From: Bacteroidales bacterium
GTDB taxonomy: Bacteria; Bacteroidota; Bacteroidia; Bacteroidales; UBA7960
Length of the DNA stretch: 15,365 nt
NCBI GenBank assembly: GCA_003557805.1
Contig: PWNY01000254.1
Location: forward strand, 1-15,365
Direction: 5' to 3'
Below are positions 1 to 8,113 of this stretch, in pieces. Made by a program: the position numbers and the translations under genes. The first letter of the stretch is position 1; each line of letters begins with the position of its first letter. Below the pieces are notes generated by a model. It ran no database searches. It saw only the letters and a program-made list of their open reading frames with translations, and had not been told where the DNA came from.

Positions 1-73
1 AGATTGCAGCAGTACAGCCCGCAGGGCCGCTGCCCAGTATAAGGCATTTTGTTTTCTCACTTTGTTCACTCAT
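1..73 (-). CDS. trxB: Thioredoxin-disulfide reductase, N-terminal fragment (cut by window edge)
   Basis: Reading leftward from ATG at 71-73 gives 24 complete codons before the window ends. The peptide begins MSEQSEKTKC and continues into LILGSGPAGCTAAI, the FAD-binding GxGxxG dinucleotide-fold signature of thioredoxin reductases, in the N-terminal context usual for Bacteroidota TrxB. The family uses NADPH and FAD to reduce thioredoxin in the cytoplasm. The residue after GPAG is Cys, where I would expect Tyr. This is within family variation and cannot be judged from a fragment. The gene is incomplete only because the window stops. Another flavoprotein of the same fold is possible, since the CxxC motif is not in view. 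Confidence 0.72.
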   Translation of the reverse strand, partial: MSEQSEKTKCLILGSGPAGCTAAI

Positions 74-157
74 AATTGATTGTATTTTTTTGAATGGTTT
101 TATATGGTACTATTATGTAATAAATAACTATTTTCCAGGAGTAAACCACTGTTTCCA

Positions 158-165
158 CAAAAATA
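158..165 (-). promoter_or_regulatory. Putative -7 box for trxB
   Basis: On the minus strand the sequence reads TATTTTTG, an exact TAnnTTTG match to the Bacteroidota primary-sigma -7 element. It lies about 85 bases upstream of the trxB start. No convincing -33 TTTG element is present at the expected distance, so the call rests on the -7 box and its position. Confidence 0.4.
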
Positions 166-185
166 GCAAATTGGCAGAATTATTG

Positions 186-193
186 TAGGTTTG
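186..193 (+). promoter_or_regulatory. Putative -7 box for the serpin gene
   Basis: TAGGTTTG fits TAnnTTTG exactly and lies 51 bases upstream of the ATG at 245. A TTG at 191-193, which could serve as an upstream start in the same frame, is the last part of this box. It would therefore not be transcribed, and this favours the ATG at 245. A good -33 element was not found. Confidence 0.45.
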
Positions 194-244
194 TATAGAA
201 CAAACACCACGGCTCCCTCAGGGTTCAGTAAAAACGGAAATCTT

Positions 245-1495
245 ATGAAAAGAACCGGTATACTCACAGCCGTTACAGCACTTTCGATATTAATTGTAAT
301 ATCGTGTACGCACCGTGCATATAAGGAAGAAAGACCCGGATCAGAGCAGTTGCTGGAAGCTGGTGCAGCTGCCCGTGCGAATAACAATTTCGCGTTTGAT
401 TTGATGGGTAACATAGCTAAAGATGGAGAAAACCTGATTTTCTCCCCTTTCAGCATCTCAACTGCCATGGCCATGACCTATGCGGGTGCACGGGGACTGA
501 CAAGTGAGGAGATGGCTGATGTGCTTTACTTTAAAAGGGAGCTGGACGATTTTAACAGGGCTTACGGCAGCTACCTGGATTTAGTTTCTAAAATGGCAGG
601 CGAAGACCTTAGCCTGAATTTGGCAAACTCCATTTGGGCCCAGCAGGACTACACCTTCCTTGACTCATATTTTGAGACTATCGAAAAGTATTACAATTCA
701 ACAAGCTTTTTGGTAGACTTTGTCAATAACAGGGAGAATGTCCGCTTACAGATAAATGACTGGGTTTACAACGAGACAGAGGAAAAAATCAGTGATTTGC
801 TTGAACCCGGTGTTCTCACAACCGATACCAGGATGGTCCTTGCAAACGCAATCCACTTCAAAGGGTCATGGTTAAAGGAGTTTGACAAGGACAGGACCAC
901 AGAGGGCGACTTTTTTACAGCAAATGACAGGAGTGTAAAGGCGGACTTTATGAACCGCAACGATACAATTCCCTACTATGAAGACGATATATTGCAGGCT
1001 ATAAGCTTACCATACGCAGATGGAGGATTTTCAATGCTTTTCGTTTTACCTGCCGAAGGTTTCTCTACAACAGATCTTCTGCAGGATTTTAATGCAGATT
1101 ACTTTAAGGAGCTTCTAAGCAATATGGAAAAGACAGAAACCAGTATCCATATACCTGTGTTCGAAATCGAAAACAAGATGGAGCTCGACAGGGTGCTGCC
1201 TGAAATGGGTATAAGACAGGCATTTTCAAATAATGCCGACTTTTCTGGAATAACCGGCAGTCTCGACCTGAAAATTGACAAGATAATACATCAGGCAATT
1301 ATAGAAGTTAGTGAAGAAGGTACTGAAGCTGCAGCAGCTACCGCAGTTGTTATAATCAGAAAATCACTTCTTGAGAACGACAGCCGAAAGGTATTCAGGG
1401 CTAACAGACCGTTTTTATACTTTTTGATCGACAACGAACTTAATAGTATACTTTTCGCAGGAATTACATCTAACCCCGCAAAAGGAGGGAACTGA
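245..1495 (+). CDS. Serpin-family protease inhibitor, lipoprotein
   Basis: This is a 416-residue serpin. Residues 1-21 form a lipoprotein signal peptide: a Lys/Arg n-region, a hydrophobic core and the lipobox VISC, with the lipidated Cys at 21. The protein is therefore membrane-anchored, facing the periplasm or the cell surface. The serpin body starts near residue 48, with the family motif NLIFSPFSIS at about 63-72 and the closing motif FRANRPFLYF followed by LNSILFAGITSNP. The reactive-centre loop is of the inhibitory type, with hinge EEGTEAAAAT at 357-366. Aligning from the hinge as in alpha-1-antitrypsin puts P1 at Lys373 and P1' at Ser374, with Arg at P2. This predicts trypsin-like target proteases. 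Serpins trap serine or cysteine proteases by suicide cleavage; the target here is unknown. The start is ATG 245, because an upstream in-frame TTG lies in the promoter and would spoil the signal peptide. Confidence 0.93.
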   Translation: MKRTGILTAVTALSILIVISCTHRAYKEERPGSEQLLEAGAAARANNNFAFDLMGNIAKDGENLIFSPFSISTAMAMTYAGARGLTSEEMADVLYFKRELDDFNRAYGSYLDLVSKMAGEDLSLNLANSIWAQQDYTFLDSYFETIEKYYNSTSFLVDFVNNRENVRLQINDWVYNETEEKISDLLEPGVLTTDTRMVLANAIHFKGSWLKEFDKDRTTEGDFFTANDRSVKADFMNRNDTIPYYEDDILQAISLPYADGGFSMLFVLPAEGFSTTDLLQDFNADYFKELLSNMEKTETSIHIPVFEIENKMELDRVLPEMGIRQAFSNNADFSGITGSLDLKIDKIIHQAIIEVSEEGTEAAAATAVVIIRKSLLENDSRKVFRANRPFLYFLIDNELNSILFAGITSNPAKGGN

Positions 1496-1497
1496 AG

Positions 1498-3000
1498 TTA
1501 TTCATCACCGGGTTCTGTAAGTGCCTCGCTGGCAAGTGAAGATGGAAGGTTCTTCTTTGCCTTCACTCCAAGCTTCTTGAGCTTCTCGGCCTGGCCTATC
1601 AGGTTGCCCCTTCCCGTTTTAAGCTGACCAAATGCGTCATCATAGCTCTTTTTGGCCTTTTCAAGGTTTGTTCCAACACCAGAAAGGTTGTCAACGAAGT
1701 TTACAAATTTATCGTACAGGGCAGCCCCCCTGTCCGCAATGGCCTGGGCATTCTGGCCCTGGTATTCACGTTTCCAGAGGTCCTCTATCAGTTTCAGTGC
1801 GGCGATCAGATTGGTGGGGGAAATGAGAAGTATCCTCCTCTGGTATGCATAGTTCCAAAGATCCTGGTCATTTTTCAATGCAAGCATATATGCAGGTTCA
1901 ACCGGGATAAACATCATTACAAAATCGAGACCCGGTTCAAAGTCCTGGTAGCTTTTTCCGCTAAGGTCTTCAATGTGGCGCTTCACAGACAATAAATGAT
2001 CCCTTACCGCCCTTTCACGTGACTCATCCTCGGCAGCCGCCACATAGCGGGTGTACGCATTAAGCGAGACCTTGGAGTCAATTATTAGCCTCCTGTCATC
2101 AGGGTACCTGATTATTATATCAGGTTGCAACCTTCTGCCTTCTTCGTTTTTTATGTAGTTTCCGTCATCGTCCTTTATAAATTCCTGTACAAAATACTCT
2201 CTGTCCTTCTCAAGCCCTGACTGCTCAAGTATATTTTCCAGTATCATCTGCCCCCAGTCGCCCTGTGTCTTTGAACTGCCCTTAAGAGCCTTTGTAAGGT
2301 TAACAGCATCTTCGCTAACTTTCCTGTTAAGTTCCATCAACCTTTGAACCTCGCGGCCAAGAGAAAAACGCTCCTTTGCCTCCTTGTCATAAACATCCTC
2401 GATCTTTTTGCGGAAGGTGTCAATGTTCTCACCAAGGGGTTTCAGTATAAACTCCAGATTCTCCTTGTTTTGGCGGGTAAATTTATCTGACTTCTCATCA
2501 AGGATCTTTGAGGCGATATTCTCAAACTCCATTCTGATCTTAATACCAAGTTCCCCGATCTCTTTTTTCTGTGTATCGAGTTTATCCTGCAATGCCTTGT
2601 TGGCCTCCTTTGAAGCTGACAGTTCCCTGTGGGTAATGTTCAGTTCATCTGACAGACCGGCCAGAGACCGCTTAAGTTCAGCAACCTCACTGCCAAGTGA
2701 ATCTGCCTTTTCAGTCACTGAGTCCAGCCTGGCTTTCTGGCCTGCAGACTGCTCCCCCACCTGCTTGTTTTCCAGGGCAAGAGAATCATTGATATTACGT
2801 AGTTCCAGAATATCTCTTGTGAGCCTGTCCGACCTCTCTTTTTCCAGCCTGACTGATAATTCAGATTCATTGAGCTTATCAAGAGTCTTTTTAAGATCGG
2901 CTCTTGGCACTCTCTTTATCTTCAAATAAAGGGATGCAATAATCCATGATAGAATTGCCCCGCTTAGAAAACCCAGAATCAGATAGATGTAAGTTCCCAT
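1498..3000 (-). CDS. rmuC: RmuC-family protein
   Basis: This is a 500-residue RmuC homologue. Residues 4-25 form one N-terminal membrane helix, followed by a long Lys/Glu-rich coiled coil (about 33-185). The conserved RmuC domain runs from about 235 to 450, with QGDWGQMILENILEQSG, the core QPDIIIRYPDDRRLIIDSK (about 292-310) and LLISPTNLIAALK. The PD...DSK arrangement (Asp294, Asp308, Lys310) resembles a PD-(D/E)xK nuclease site. RmuC is known in E. coli for limiting inversion-type recombination at short inverted repeats, and its biochemical activity is not settled. The gene is convergent with the serpin, with only two bases between the two stop codons and no terminator visible there. ATG 3000 is the start, since the membrane helix begins right after it. 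Confidence 0.92.
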   Translation of the reverse strand: MGTYIYLILGFLSGAILSWIIASLYLKIKRVPRADLKKTLDKLNESELSVRLEKERSDRLTRDILELRNINDSLALENKQVGEQSAGQKARLDSVTEKADSLGSEVAELKRSLAGLSDELNITHRELSASKEANKALQDKLDTQKKEIGELGIKIRMEFENIASKILDEKSDKFTRQNKENLEFILKPLGENIDTFRKKIEDVYDKEAKERFSLGREVQRLMELNRKVSEDAVNLTKALKGSSKTQGDWGQMILENILEQSGLEKDREYFVQEFIKDDDGNYIKNEEGRRLQPDIIIRYPDDRRLIIDSKVSLNAYTRYVAAAEDESRERAVRDHLLSVKRHIEDLSGKSYQDFEPGLDFVMMFIPVEPAYMLALKNDQDLWNYAYQRRILLISPTNLIAALKLIEDLWKREYQGQNAQAIADRGAALYDKFVNFVDNLSGVGTNLEKAKKSYDDAFGQLKTGRGNLIGQAEKLKKLGVKAKKNLPSSLASEALTEPGDE

Positions 3001-3020
3001 AAAAATAGCCTGTTCCAGGT

Positions 3021-3028
3021 CAAAGATA
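3021..3028 (-). promoter_or_regulatory. Putative -7 box for rmuC
   Basis: The minus strand reads TATCTTTG, an exact TAnnTTTG match 20 bases upstream of the rmuC ATG, which implies a very short leader. No -33 element was recognised. Confidence 0.4.
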
Positions 3029-3057
3029 AAAAAATGGAGGCAAGCAGGCGAACGGGT

Positions 3058-3087
3058 TTTGAAAAATCAGGAAAATTCATACATTTG
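3058..3087 (+). promoter_or_regulatory. Bacteroidota-type promoter for the 3162 gene
   Basis: TTTG at 3058-3061 is followed after 18 bases by TACATTTG at 3080-3087. This is the two-part TTTG / TAnnTTTG arrangement of the Bacteroidota primary sigma factor, with spacing one base short of the usual value. It is the only promoter in the window where I see both elements. The leader would be about 70 bases. It is arranged back to back with the rmuC promoter. Confidence 0.55.
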
Positions 3088-3161
3088 TTTAGAATGAATC
3101 TAAAGGCCGCGTTTATAACCAAGAGTGGCAGACAATACAATATTCACAAAACAATGAAATT

Positions 3162-3644
3162 ATGAGGAAAGAATTACTTTTATTGCCGGTCCTGGTAATC
3201 CTTGCCGGTTTTACTGCTGAAAGCAGTGCCCAGGTATATACAGGGGGTAATATCGGGCTGCATATTGATGACAGGGGCACTTATGCCGATGTTGCACCTG
3301 TTTTGGGGTACCGCAAGGGAATTTTCGACTTCGGGGTCTCTCCGTTCTTCTCATACAGGGACTACAAAGACATGCCGGAGAGATATTCATACGGTAACCG
3401 GTTATTTACACAGATAACATTCATACCGGGTGTTTTCGCTCACGGGGAGTTTGAAGTCTCCAACATTGAAACCAGCGGTGGCGACAGGAAGTGGATAACC
3501 GGCCTGCCGGTGGGCGGAGGATACAGGTACAATATCACCGACCGTACAAGGGCATACGGCATGGTACTCTACGATGTGCTTCTAGATGATGAGAGTCCCG
3601 TCAGAAACCCCATTTTCAGGGCAGGCATGGTATACGACTTTTAG
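3162..3644 (+). CDS. Small exported protein, probably an outer-membrane beta-barrel
   Basis: The protein has 160 residues. The first 23 form a Sec signal peptide (MRKE n-region, Leu/Val core, SSA cleavage site just before Gln24). The mature part of about 137 residues has alternating hydrophobic and polar strands separated by Gly/Asp/Asn turns, for example VLGYRKGIFDFGVSPFFSY and RAYGMVLYDVL, and ends in FRAGMVYDF. A C-terminal Phe is the usual beta-signal of outer-membrane barrels. The length would suit an eight-stranded barrel. I do not recognise a named family, and no function can be given. It is a single gene with its own promoter, and it converges on the TreS fusion with 19 bases between the stop codons. 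A soluble periplasmic beta-sandwich is the alternative. Confidence 0.72.
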   Translation: MRKELLLLPVLVILAGFTAESSAQVYTGGNIGLHIDDRGTYADVAPVLGYRKGIFDFGVSPFFSYRDYKDMPERYSYGNRLFTQITFIPGVFAHGEFEVSNIETSGGDRKWITGLPVGGGYRYNITDRTRAYGMVLYDVLLDDESPVRNPIFRAGMVYDF

Positions 3645-3663
3645 CAATATTCCCGGTTGAAGC

Positions 3664-6600
3664 CTATTTAATCTTCTGAAGGATCTTAAGCGGGATAATT
3701 ACTGAATCGGGATCGTACTCCACGAAATACTTCAGTTCCTGAACAGCCTTTTCAAACATGTACAGGTTGAGAAGGTCGTTGATTTGCTCTCCCTCTGCGG
3801 GAATAATCCCGTGTGGCTTGATTGTCTTTAAATAGGACTCCAGGAAGGTGCTGGCCACCCTCTGGTACCACTGCTCCAAAAGTGTGCGCAGGTAGTTTGT
3901 ATCAACCTTTACGAACTCCTTGCGCATGAAATATCCCTTGTAGATAGCATAGTGGAAAGAACTAAGCATGGAGGCGACATCCTTGAGCGGACTGTGCTTG
4001 ATCTTGCGAACACTGAATGAACGTTCCAACTCCCCTTCAAAGTTGATTATTTTAAAGTCCTTACCAGTAAACAACACCTTGTCAAGTTTGTAGTTGCCAT
4101 GAATGCGGGTCTTTAGCGCAGGTATCTTTTTCCTTTCAAGCAGAGCCCGTATATGGGCAAGGTATGTGTCTTCACTGTCCAGGATTTCATTCAGAAGATC
4201 AAGATGTTTGGCAGGCAGCCTGCCTGCATTCTCTTTTATCTGGCTGAAAGACCTTCGCACATAAGTCCTGAGGGCCTGGTAAAGCGATTTCTGGTAAAGC
4301 AAACTAAATGGTTCCACACTGAATCCGGGGTAATCTTTCAGTGATTCAAGGGCAATGTGAAGTTCGGCGGAACGTTTTGCCAGGACCCCGACCATGTCAA
4401 GGTAAAGTGACCCGATAAGCTCGTCAAGCTTATCAGAAGCAAGCTTCCCGGGGCGGTTGTACTCCTCCCTTTCCGATAATAGCTTGTCAAAAAAGCTCTC
4501 GATAGAGGTCTGGGTCATCTCCCACCCTTTTTCCACACTTGGTATCAGCTCCATCAACATTGCTATTGAGGTGTCTTCCAGGTCCCTGTTCCTGTAATCC
4601 AGGCGACCCAGGTAGAGCGGTATGTGTCTGAATGATGTCTTGCGGGTCAGGTGCTTCATTACCTCTACCTCCGGGTTTTCACCCTCCTGTGGGCTCCTGT
4701 ATATCTTCAGGAAGAACCTCTCACCATAAGTTATTGAAGAGTTTGTCTGCCTTGAAGAGATCAGGTGGGGCAACAGCGGATCATCAGGCTGGTACATCTT
4801 CCTCAGCAGGCTGCCCGATTTTGCCCTGAGTTCGCCTTTAATGCCCTTAAGTTTTGAGCGCCTGCGGATCAACTCAAAAAGATTATCCTGGATCACCTTG
4901 TCGGCAGCACCATCGTAAATAACACCCTCCTCCTTGTCAAGCAGGACCTTCGCAACAACAGAGGAGGGTATCCGTGACCTTATATCCTCGGCCTTGTTGT
5001 TCATCGCAAGAGATATCGGCATAAGGTATATATCCTTCTTGCCTTCGATAAGATCCATCTCAATTATAAACAGGTAAGGCGAGAAAGTCTTTTCTGCCAG
5101 CTTAACAACATCAATAATGTTAATGCCCCTGAGTTTTCGGGTATCTCCCCTGAACCACTTAATATGTACAAGGTAGTTGTAAAGCCGCCCCTTTATTAAG
5201 TCCTGAAGTTCAATGCTCATATTCTCCCACTGATCCCGGGTAATGCTCAGTGCCCTCCGCCTTTCGGCCGCTCCGGACAAAGTATCAAGGCTTTCCTCCC
5301 TCAGTTCAAACCAGAAATAGTTCTTGAACTGCATGGGCAGAGCCCAGGGCTCCCCGCTGATTGCAGGGAACTCATTTCGGCTGAAAGCTTCAACTGGCGT
5401 ATAACCCTTAAATTGCGAGAGTTCGAGTTCCACGTGCTGGGAATACCTGGAGAGGTTAACAACCACAAGTATTTTCTCATCCTGGTAACTCCTGACATAT
5501 GCAAGCACCTTTGGGTTATTGGTGTTTATAAACTTAAGGCTTCCCCGGCCGAAAGCCTTGTATTGCCTTCTTTTAGCAATAACCCTTCTGTGCCACCACA
5601 AATAGGATGAAGGGTTTTTCTCCTGATTCTCTACATTTACAGAGGTATAGTGATAATCAGGATCTATAACCAGGGGCAGGAAGAGCCTTTGCGGGTCTGT
5701 GCCCGAGAAGCCGGCATTCTTATCCGGAGACCATTGCATCGGCGTCCTGACACCATCCCTGTCCCCGAGGTAGTAATTGTCACCCATTCCGATCTCATCA
5801 CCATAATATATTATCGGTGTTCCCGGAAGTGACAACAGCAGCATGTTCAGAAGTTCTATGCTCCTTGCATCGTTTGCCAGAAGAGGGAAAAGCCGCCTAC
5901 GGATACCAACATTAACACGTTTCCTGGGATCTTTGGCAAAAGCCCTGTACATATAATCCCTCTCTTCGTCGGAAACCATCTCAAGTGTCAGCTCGTCGTG
6001 GTTCCTTAAAAATATGGCCCACTGGCAGTTATCGGGAATTTTAGGTGTCTGTTCAAGGATATCCACCACCGGAAACCTGTCTTCCATGCGAAGGGCCATA
6101 AACAGGCGCGGCATTACTGGAAAATGAAATGCCATATGGCACTCATCCCCGTTGCCGAAATACTCAGATGCATCGTTAGGCCATTGGTTTGCTTCGGCCA
6201 GAAGCAGGCGGTCACCATATTTTTCATCAACATACTTCCTGAGCTTTTTCAGGTAGGCATGAGTCTGGGGCAGGTTCTCACAATTGGTGCCCTCCTGCTC
6301 ATAAAGGTATGGTACAGCATCCAGCCTGAAACCATCTACCCCGATTTTAAACCAAAAGTCCAGCACCCTGAATATCTCCTGCTGAACCCTGGGGTTCTCG
6401 AAGTTAAGGTCTGGCTGGTGTGAATAAAAACGGTGCCAGTAATATGCTCCCGCGATATGGTCATATGTCCAGTTGGAAACCTCAAAGTCCTGGAAGATTA
6501 TCCTTGCATCACTGTATTTGTCGGGTGTATCGCTCCATACATAATAATCGCGGTATACGCTGCCCGGCTTTGACCTCCTTGCACGCCTGAACCATTTGTG

Positions 6601-6933
6601 CTCAGAGGATGTGTGGTTCAGTACCAGTTCTGTAATTATCCTTAAACCCCTTTTATGGGCTTCCTTTACAAATCGCCTGAAATCGGCGAGGGTTCCATAA
6701 TCAGGATGAATACCTGTAAAGTCAGCGATGTCGTAACCACCATCCTTAAGAGGCGAGGGGTAAAATGGAAGCAGCCATACGGTGTTAACCCCCAGGCTCT
6801 TTATATAGTCAAGTTTTTGTATCAGCCCTCTGAAATCACCTATGCCGTCACCATTACTGTCGTAAAAGGAGCGGACATGGAGCTGGTATATTATGGCATC
6901 CTTGTACCATAGAGTATCTTTCTTCCTAGCCAT
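3664..6933 (-). CDS. treS: Trehalose synthase (maltose alpha-glucosyltransferase) fused to a degenerate maltokinase-like domain
   Basis: This 1089-residue fusion has two parts. Residues 7-545 are a GH13 trehalose synthase, starting with WYKDAIIYQLHVRSF. The catalytic triad is intact: nucleophile Asp205 in GFRLDAVPY, acid/base Glu247 in LLLAEANQW and Asp313 in FLRNHDEL. TreS interconverts maltose and trehalose in the cytoplasm. From about 560 to the end is a maltokinase (Pep2/Mak)-like domain. Its N-lobe retains YGERFFLKIYR and the ENPEVEV helix. In the catalytic loop, however, the canonical HGDxHLGQ reads HGNYKLDK (Asn947, Lys949, Lys952), and the metal-binding DFEGEP reads NFEGEL (Asn964). 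Both Asn codons (AAC) were checked on the DNA. The kinase half is thus probably inactive or has changed role, perhaps as a TreS scaffold. The length matches other TreS-Mak fusions and the frame is unbroken. No glg genes are nearby. Confidence 0.92.
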   Translation of the reverse strand: MARKKDTLWYKDAIIYQLHVRSFYDSNGDGIGDFRGLIQKLDYIKSLGVNTVWLLPFYPSPLKDGGYDIADFTGIHPDYGTLADFRRFVKEAHKRGLRIITELVLNHTSSEHKWFRRARRSKPGSVYRDYYVWSDTPDKYSDARIIFQDFEVSNWTYDHIAGAYYWHRFYSHQPDLNFENPRVQQEIFRVLDFWFKIGVDGFRLDAVPYLYEQEGTNCENLPQTHAYLKKLRKYVDEKYGDRLLLAEANQWPNDASEYFGNGDECHMAFHFPVMPRLFMALRMEDRFPVVDILEQTPKIPDNCQWAIFLRNHDELTLEMVSDEERDYMYRAFAKDPRKRVNVGIRRRLFPLLANDARSIELLNMLLLSLPGTPIIYYGDEIGMGDNYYLGDRDGVRTPMQWSPDKNAGFSGTDPQRLFLPLVIDPDYHYTSVNVENQEKNPSSYLWWHRRVIAKRRQYKAFGRGSLKFINTNNPKVLAYVRSYQDEKILVVVNLSRYSQHVELELSQFKGYTPVEAFSRNEFPAISGEPWALPMQFKNYFWFELREESLDTLSGAAERRRALSITRDQWENMSIELQDLIKGRLYNYLVHIKWFRGDTRKLRGINIIDVVKLAEKTFSPYLFIIEMDLIEGKKDIYLMPISLAMNNKAEDIRSRIPSSVVAKVLLDKEEGVIYDGAADKVIQDNLFELIRRRSKLKGIKGELRAKSGSLLRKMYQPDDPLLPHLISSRQTNSSITYGERFFLKIYRSPQEGENPEVEVMKHLTRKTSFRHIPLYLGRLDYRNRDLEDTSIAMLMELIPSVEKGWEMTQTSIESFFDKLLSEREEYNRPGKLASDKLDELIGSLYLDMVGVLAKRSAELHIALESLKDYPGFSVEPFSLLYQKSLYQALRTYVRRSFSQIKENAGRLPAKHLDLLNEILDSEDTYLAHIRALLERKKIPALKTRIHGNYKLDKVLFTGKDFKIINFEGELERSFSVRKIKHSPLKDVASMLSSFHYAIYKGYFMRKEFVKVDTNYLRTLLEQWYQRVASTFLESYLKTIKPHGIIPAEGEQINDLLNLYMFEKAVQELKYFVEYDPDSVIIPLKILQKIK

Positions 6934-7035
6934 AAAATCAGTAATAAAAGAGATCGACCAATTTACTAAAGTGCGCAGAATAACCGCGGATAATTAACTG
7001 CTCATACTGCATTGAATGCGGTACCTGTGTGAGTG

Positions 7036-7043
7036 CAAAGTTA
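7036..7043 (-). promoter_or_regulatory. Putative -7 box for the treS fusion
   Basis: The minus strand reads TAACTTTG, an exact TAnnTTTG match about 100 bases upstream of the treS ATG. At the -33 distance the minus strand has TTTC, one mismatch from TTTG, after 19 bases. Confidence 0.42.
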
Positions 7044-7157
7044 ATAATCATTATTCACCACCGAAACTATATTCCGACATTGTTTTAAGTTTCCTTTTTC
7101 ACCTTTTTTGACCATCCATATCAGCCACCCATTAAGGCCTGGATAAAAAAAATCTTG

Positions 7158-7165
7158 TACTTTTG
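7158..7165 (+). promoter_or_regulatory. Putative -7 box for mscS-hmgR
   Basis: TACTTTTG matches TAnnTTTG exactly, 36 bases upstream of the ATG at 7202. The TTG at 7163-7165, in frame with the channel gene, is part of this box and so is not a likely start codon. No -33 element was recognised. Confidence 0.48.
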
Positions 7166-7201
7166 TTTAATATTGCATTTTCTTCGGTAATAGTTCTACA
7201 G

Positions 7202-8080
7202 ATGGAATTAAGCGTTCCCGTTTTGGAGAGAATCAGGGATTATCTTTCTTTTCCGCTCATTACAATGGGTGAGAGCACGATCACTTTGTGGGTGATCATC
7301 TACCTGTCTGTTAGTATATTCCTGTTATTCTTCCTCAGCCACCGGCTTAAAAGGGTGCTTGTAAACCGCATACTGCTGCCCTATACCAGCGAGATAGGAG
7401 TCAGGCAGGCTATTGGCGGAATAGTAAGGTATATAATTGTTTTCCTGGGGCTGCTGATAATATTGCAGACAGCCGGTATAGACCTGAGCACCCTTACCGT
7501 ACTGGCTGGTGCACTTGGCATTGGTATTGGTTTCGGCCTGCAGAGCATTACCAATAATTTTGTAAGCGGAATAATAATTTTGTTTGAAAGGCCAATAAAG
7601 GTTGGAGACCGTATTGAAATTGGAGAGACACACGGAAAGGTCGAAAAGATCTATGCACGGGCAACTACCATTCTGACCAATGACAATATATCTATCATTG
7701 TACCCAATTCGGAGTTCATGCAGCAGAAGGTAATAAACTGGAGCCACAACGATTACAAGGTAAGGTTCCGGATACCGGTTTCAGTATCCTACTCAAGCGA
7801 TGTGGAAGAGGTAAGCAGGCTACTTCTGGAGGTGGCATCGGAAGATACACATGTGCTAAAGGATCCCAAACCTGCAATACGGCTTAATGAGTTCGGCAAT
7901 AACGGAATACATTTTGAGCTGCTTGTATGGACCACCTCCTACATACACCGCAGGGGAAAGTTTATTTCAGACATAAATATGTTGATTATCAAAAAGTTCA
8001 ACAAGAACGGTATACAGATTCCTTTCCCACAGCGGGACATTTATATAAAGCAGGCAATTTCTGAAAAAGTCCGGCCATAG
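7202..8080 (+). CDS. MscS-family small-conductance mechanosensitive channel
   Basis: This 292-residue inner-membrane protein is close in size to E. coli MscS. It has three membrane helices at about 27-47, 72-92 and 96-125. The third is the Gly/Ala-rich pore helix (AGALGIGIGFGLQSITNNF), followed by the family signature FERPIKVGDRIEI. A cytoplasmic beta domain (IIVPNSEFMQQKVINWS) and an alpha/beta C-terminal domain follow. Members open under membrane tension and release small solutes during hypo-osmotic shock. ATG 7202 was chosen over an in-frame TTG at 7163, because the TTG lies inside a promoter box and there is no sign of conserved residues before 7202. The HMG-CoA reductase gene starts 33 bases downstream without a terminator, so the two are probably co-transcribed; no functional link is evident. 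Confidence 0.92.
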   Translation: MELSVPVLERIRDYLSFPLITMGESTITLWVIIYLSVSIFLLFFLSHRLKRVLVNRILLPYTSEIGVRQAIGGIVRYIIVFLGLLIILQTAGIDLSTLTVLAGALGIGIGFGLQSITNNFVSGIIILFERPIKVGDRIEIGETHGKVEKIYARATTILTNDNISIIVPNSEFMQQKVINWSHNDYKVRFRIPVSVSYSSDVEEVSRLLLEVASEDTHVLKDPKPAIRLNEFGNNGIHFELLVWTTSYIHRRGKFISDINMLIIKKFNKNGIQIPFPQRDIYIKQAISEKVRP

Positions 8081-8113
8081 TTTTAACAACAAACTGAATA
8101 CCAAAATAAAAAA

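Noticed and set aside
1..73. Truncated pseudogene of thioredoxin reductase
   Set aside because: The frame is open to the very edge of the window, so the gene is cut by the window and shows no sign of being broken.
1496..1497. Possible bidirectional terminator between the serpin and rmuC
   Set aside because: Only two bases separate the stop codons and no GC-rich stem with a T run was seen around the junction.
2408..2929. Open frame of 173 codons on the plus strand, antisense to rmuC
   Set aside because: It lies over the coiled-coil part of rmuC, is very rich in Ser and Leu as expected from reading Lys/Glu/Asp codons backwards, and has no recognisable motif or promoter.
7325..7747. Open frame of 140 codons antisense to the mscS gene
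   Set aside because: It lies over the well-conserved MscS pore region, and its translation is rich in Tyr, Gln and Cys with no motif.
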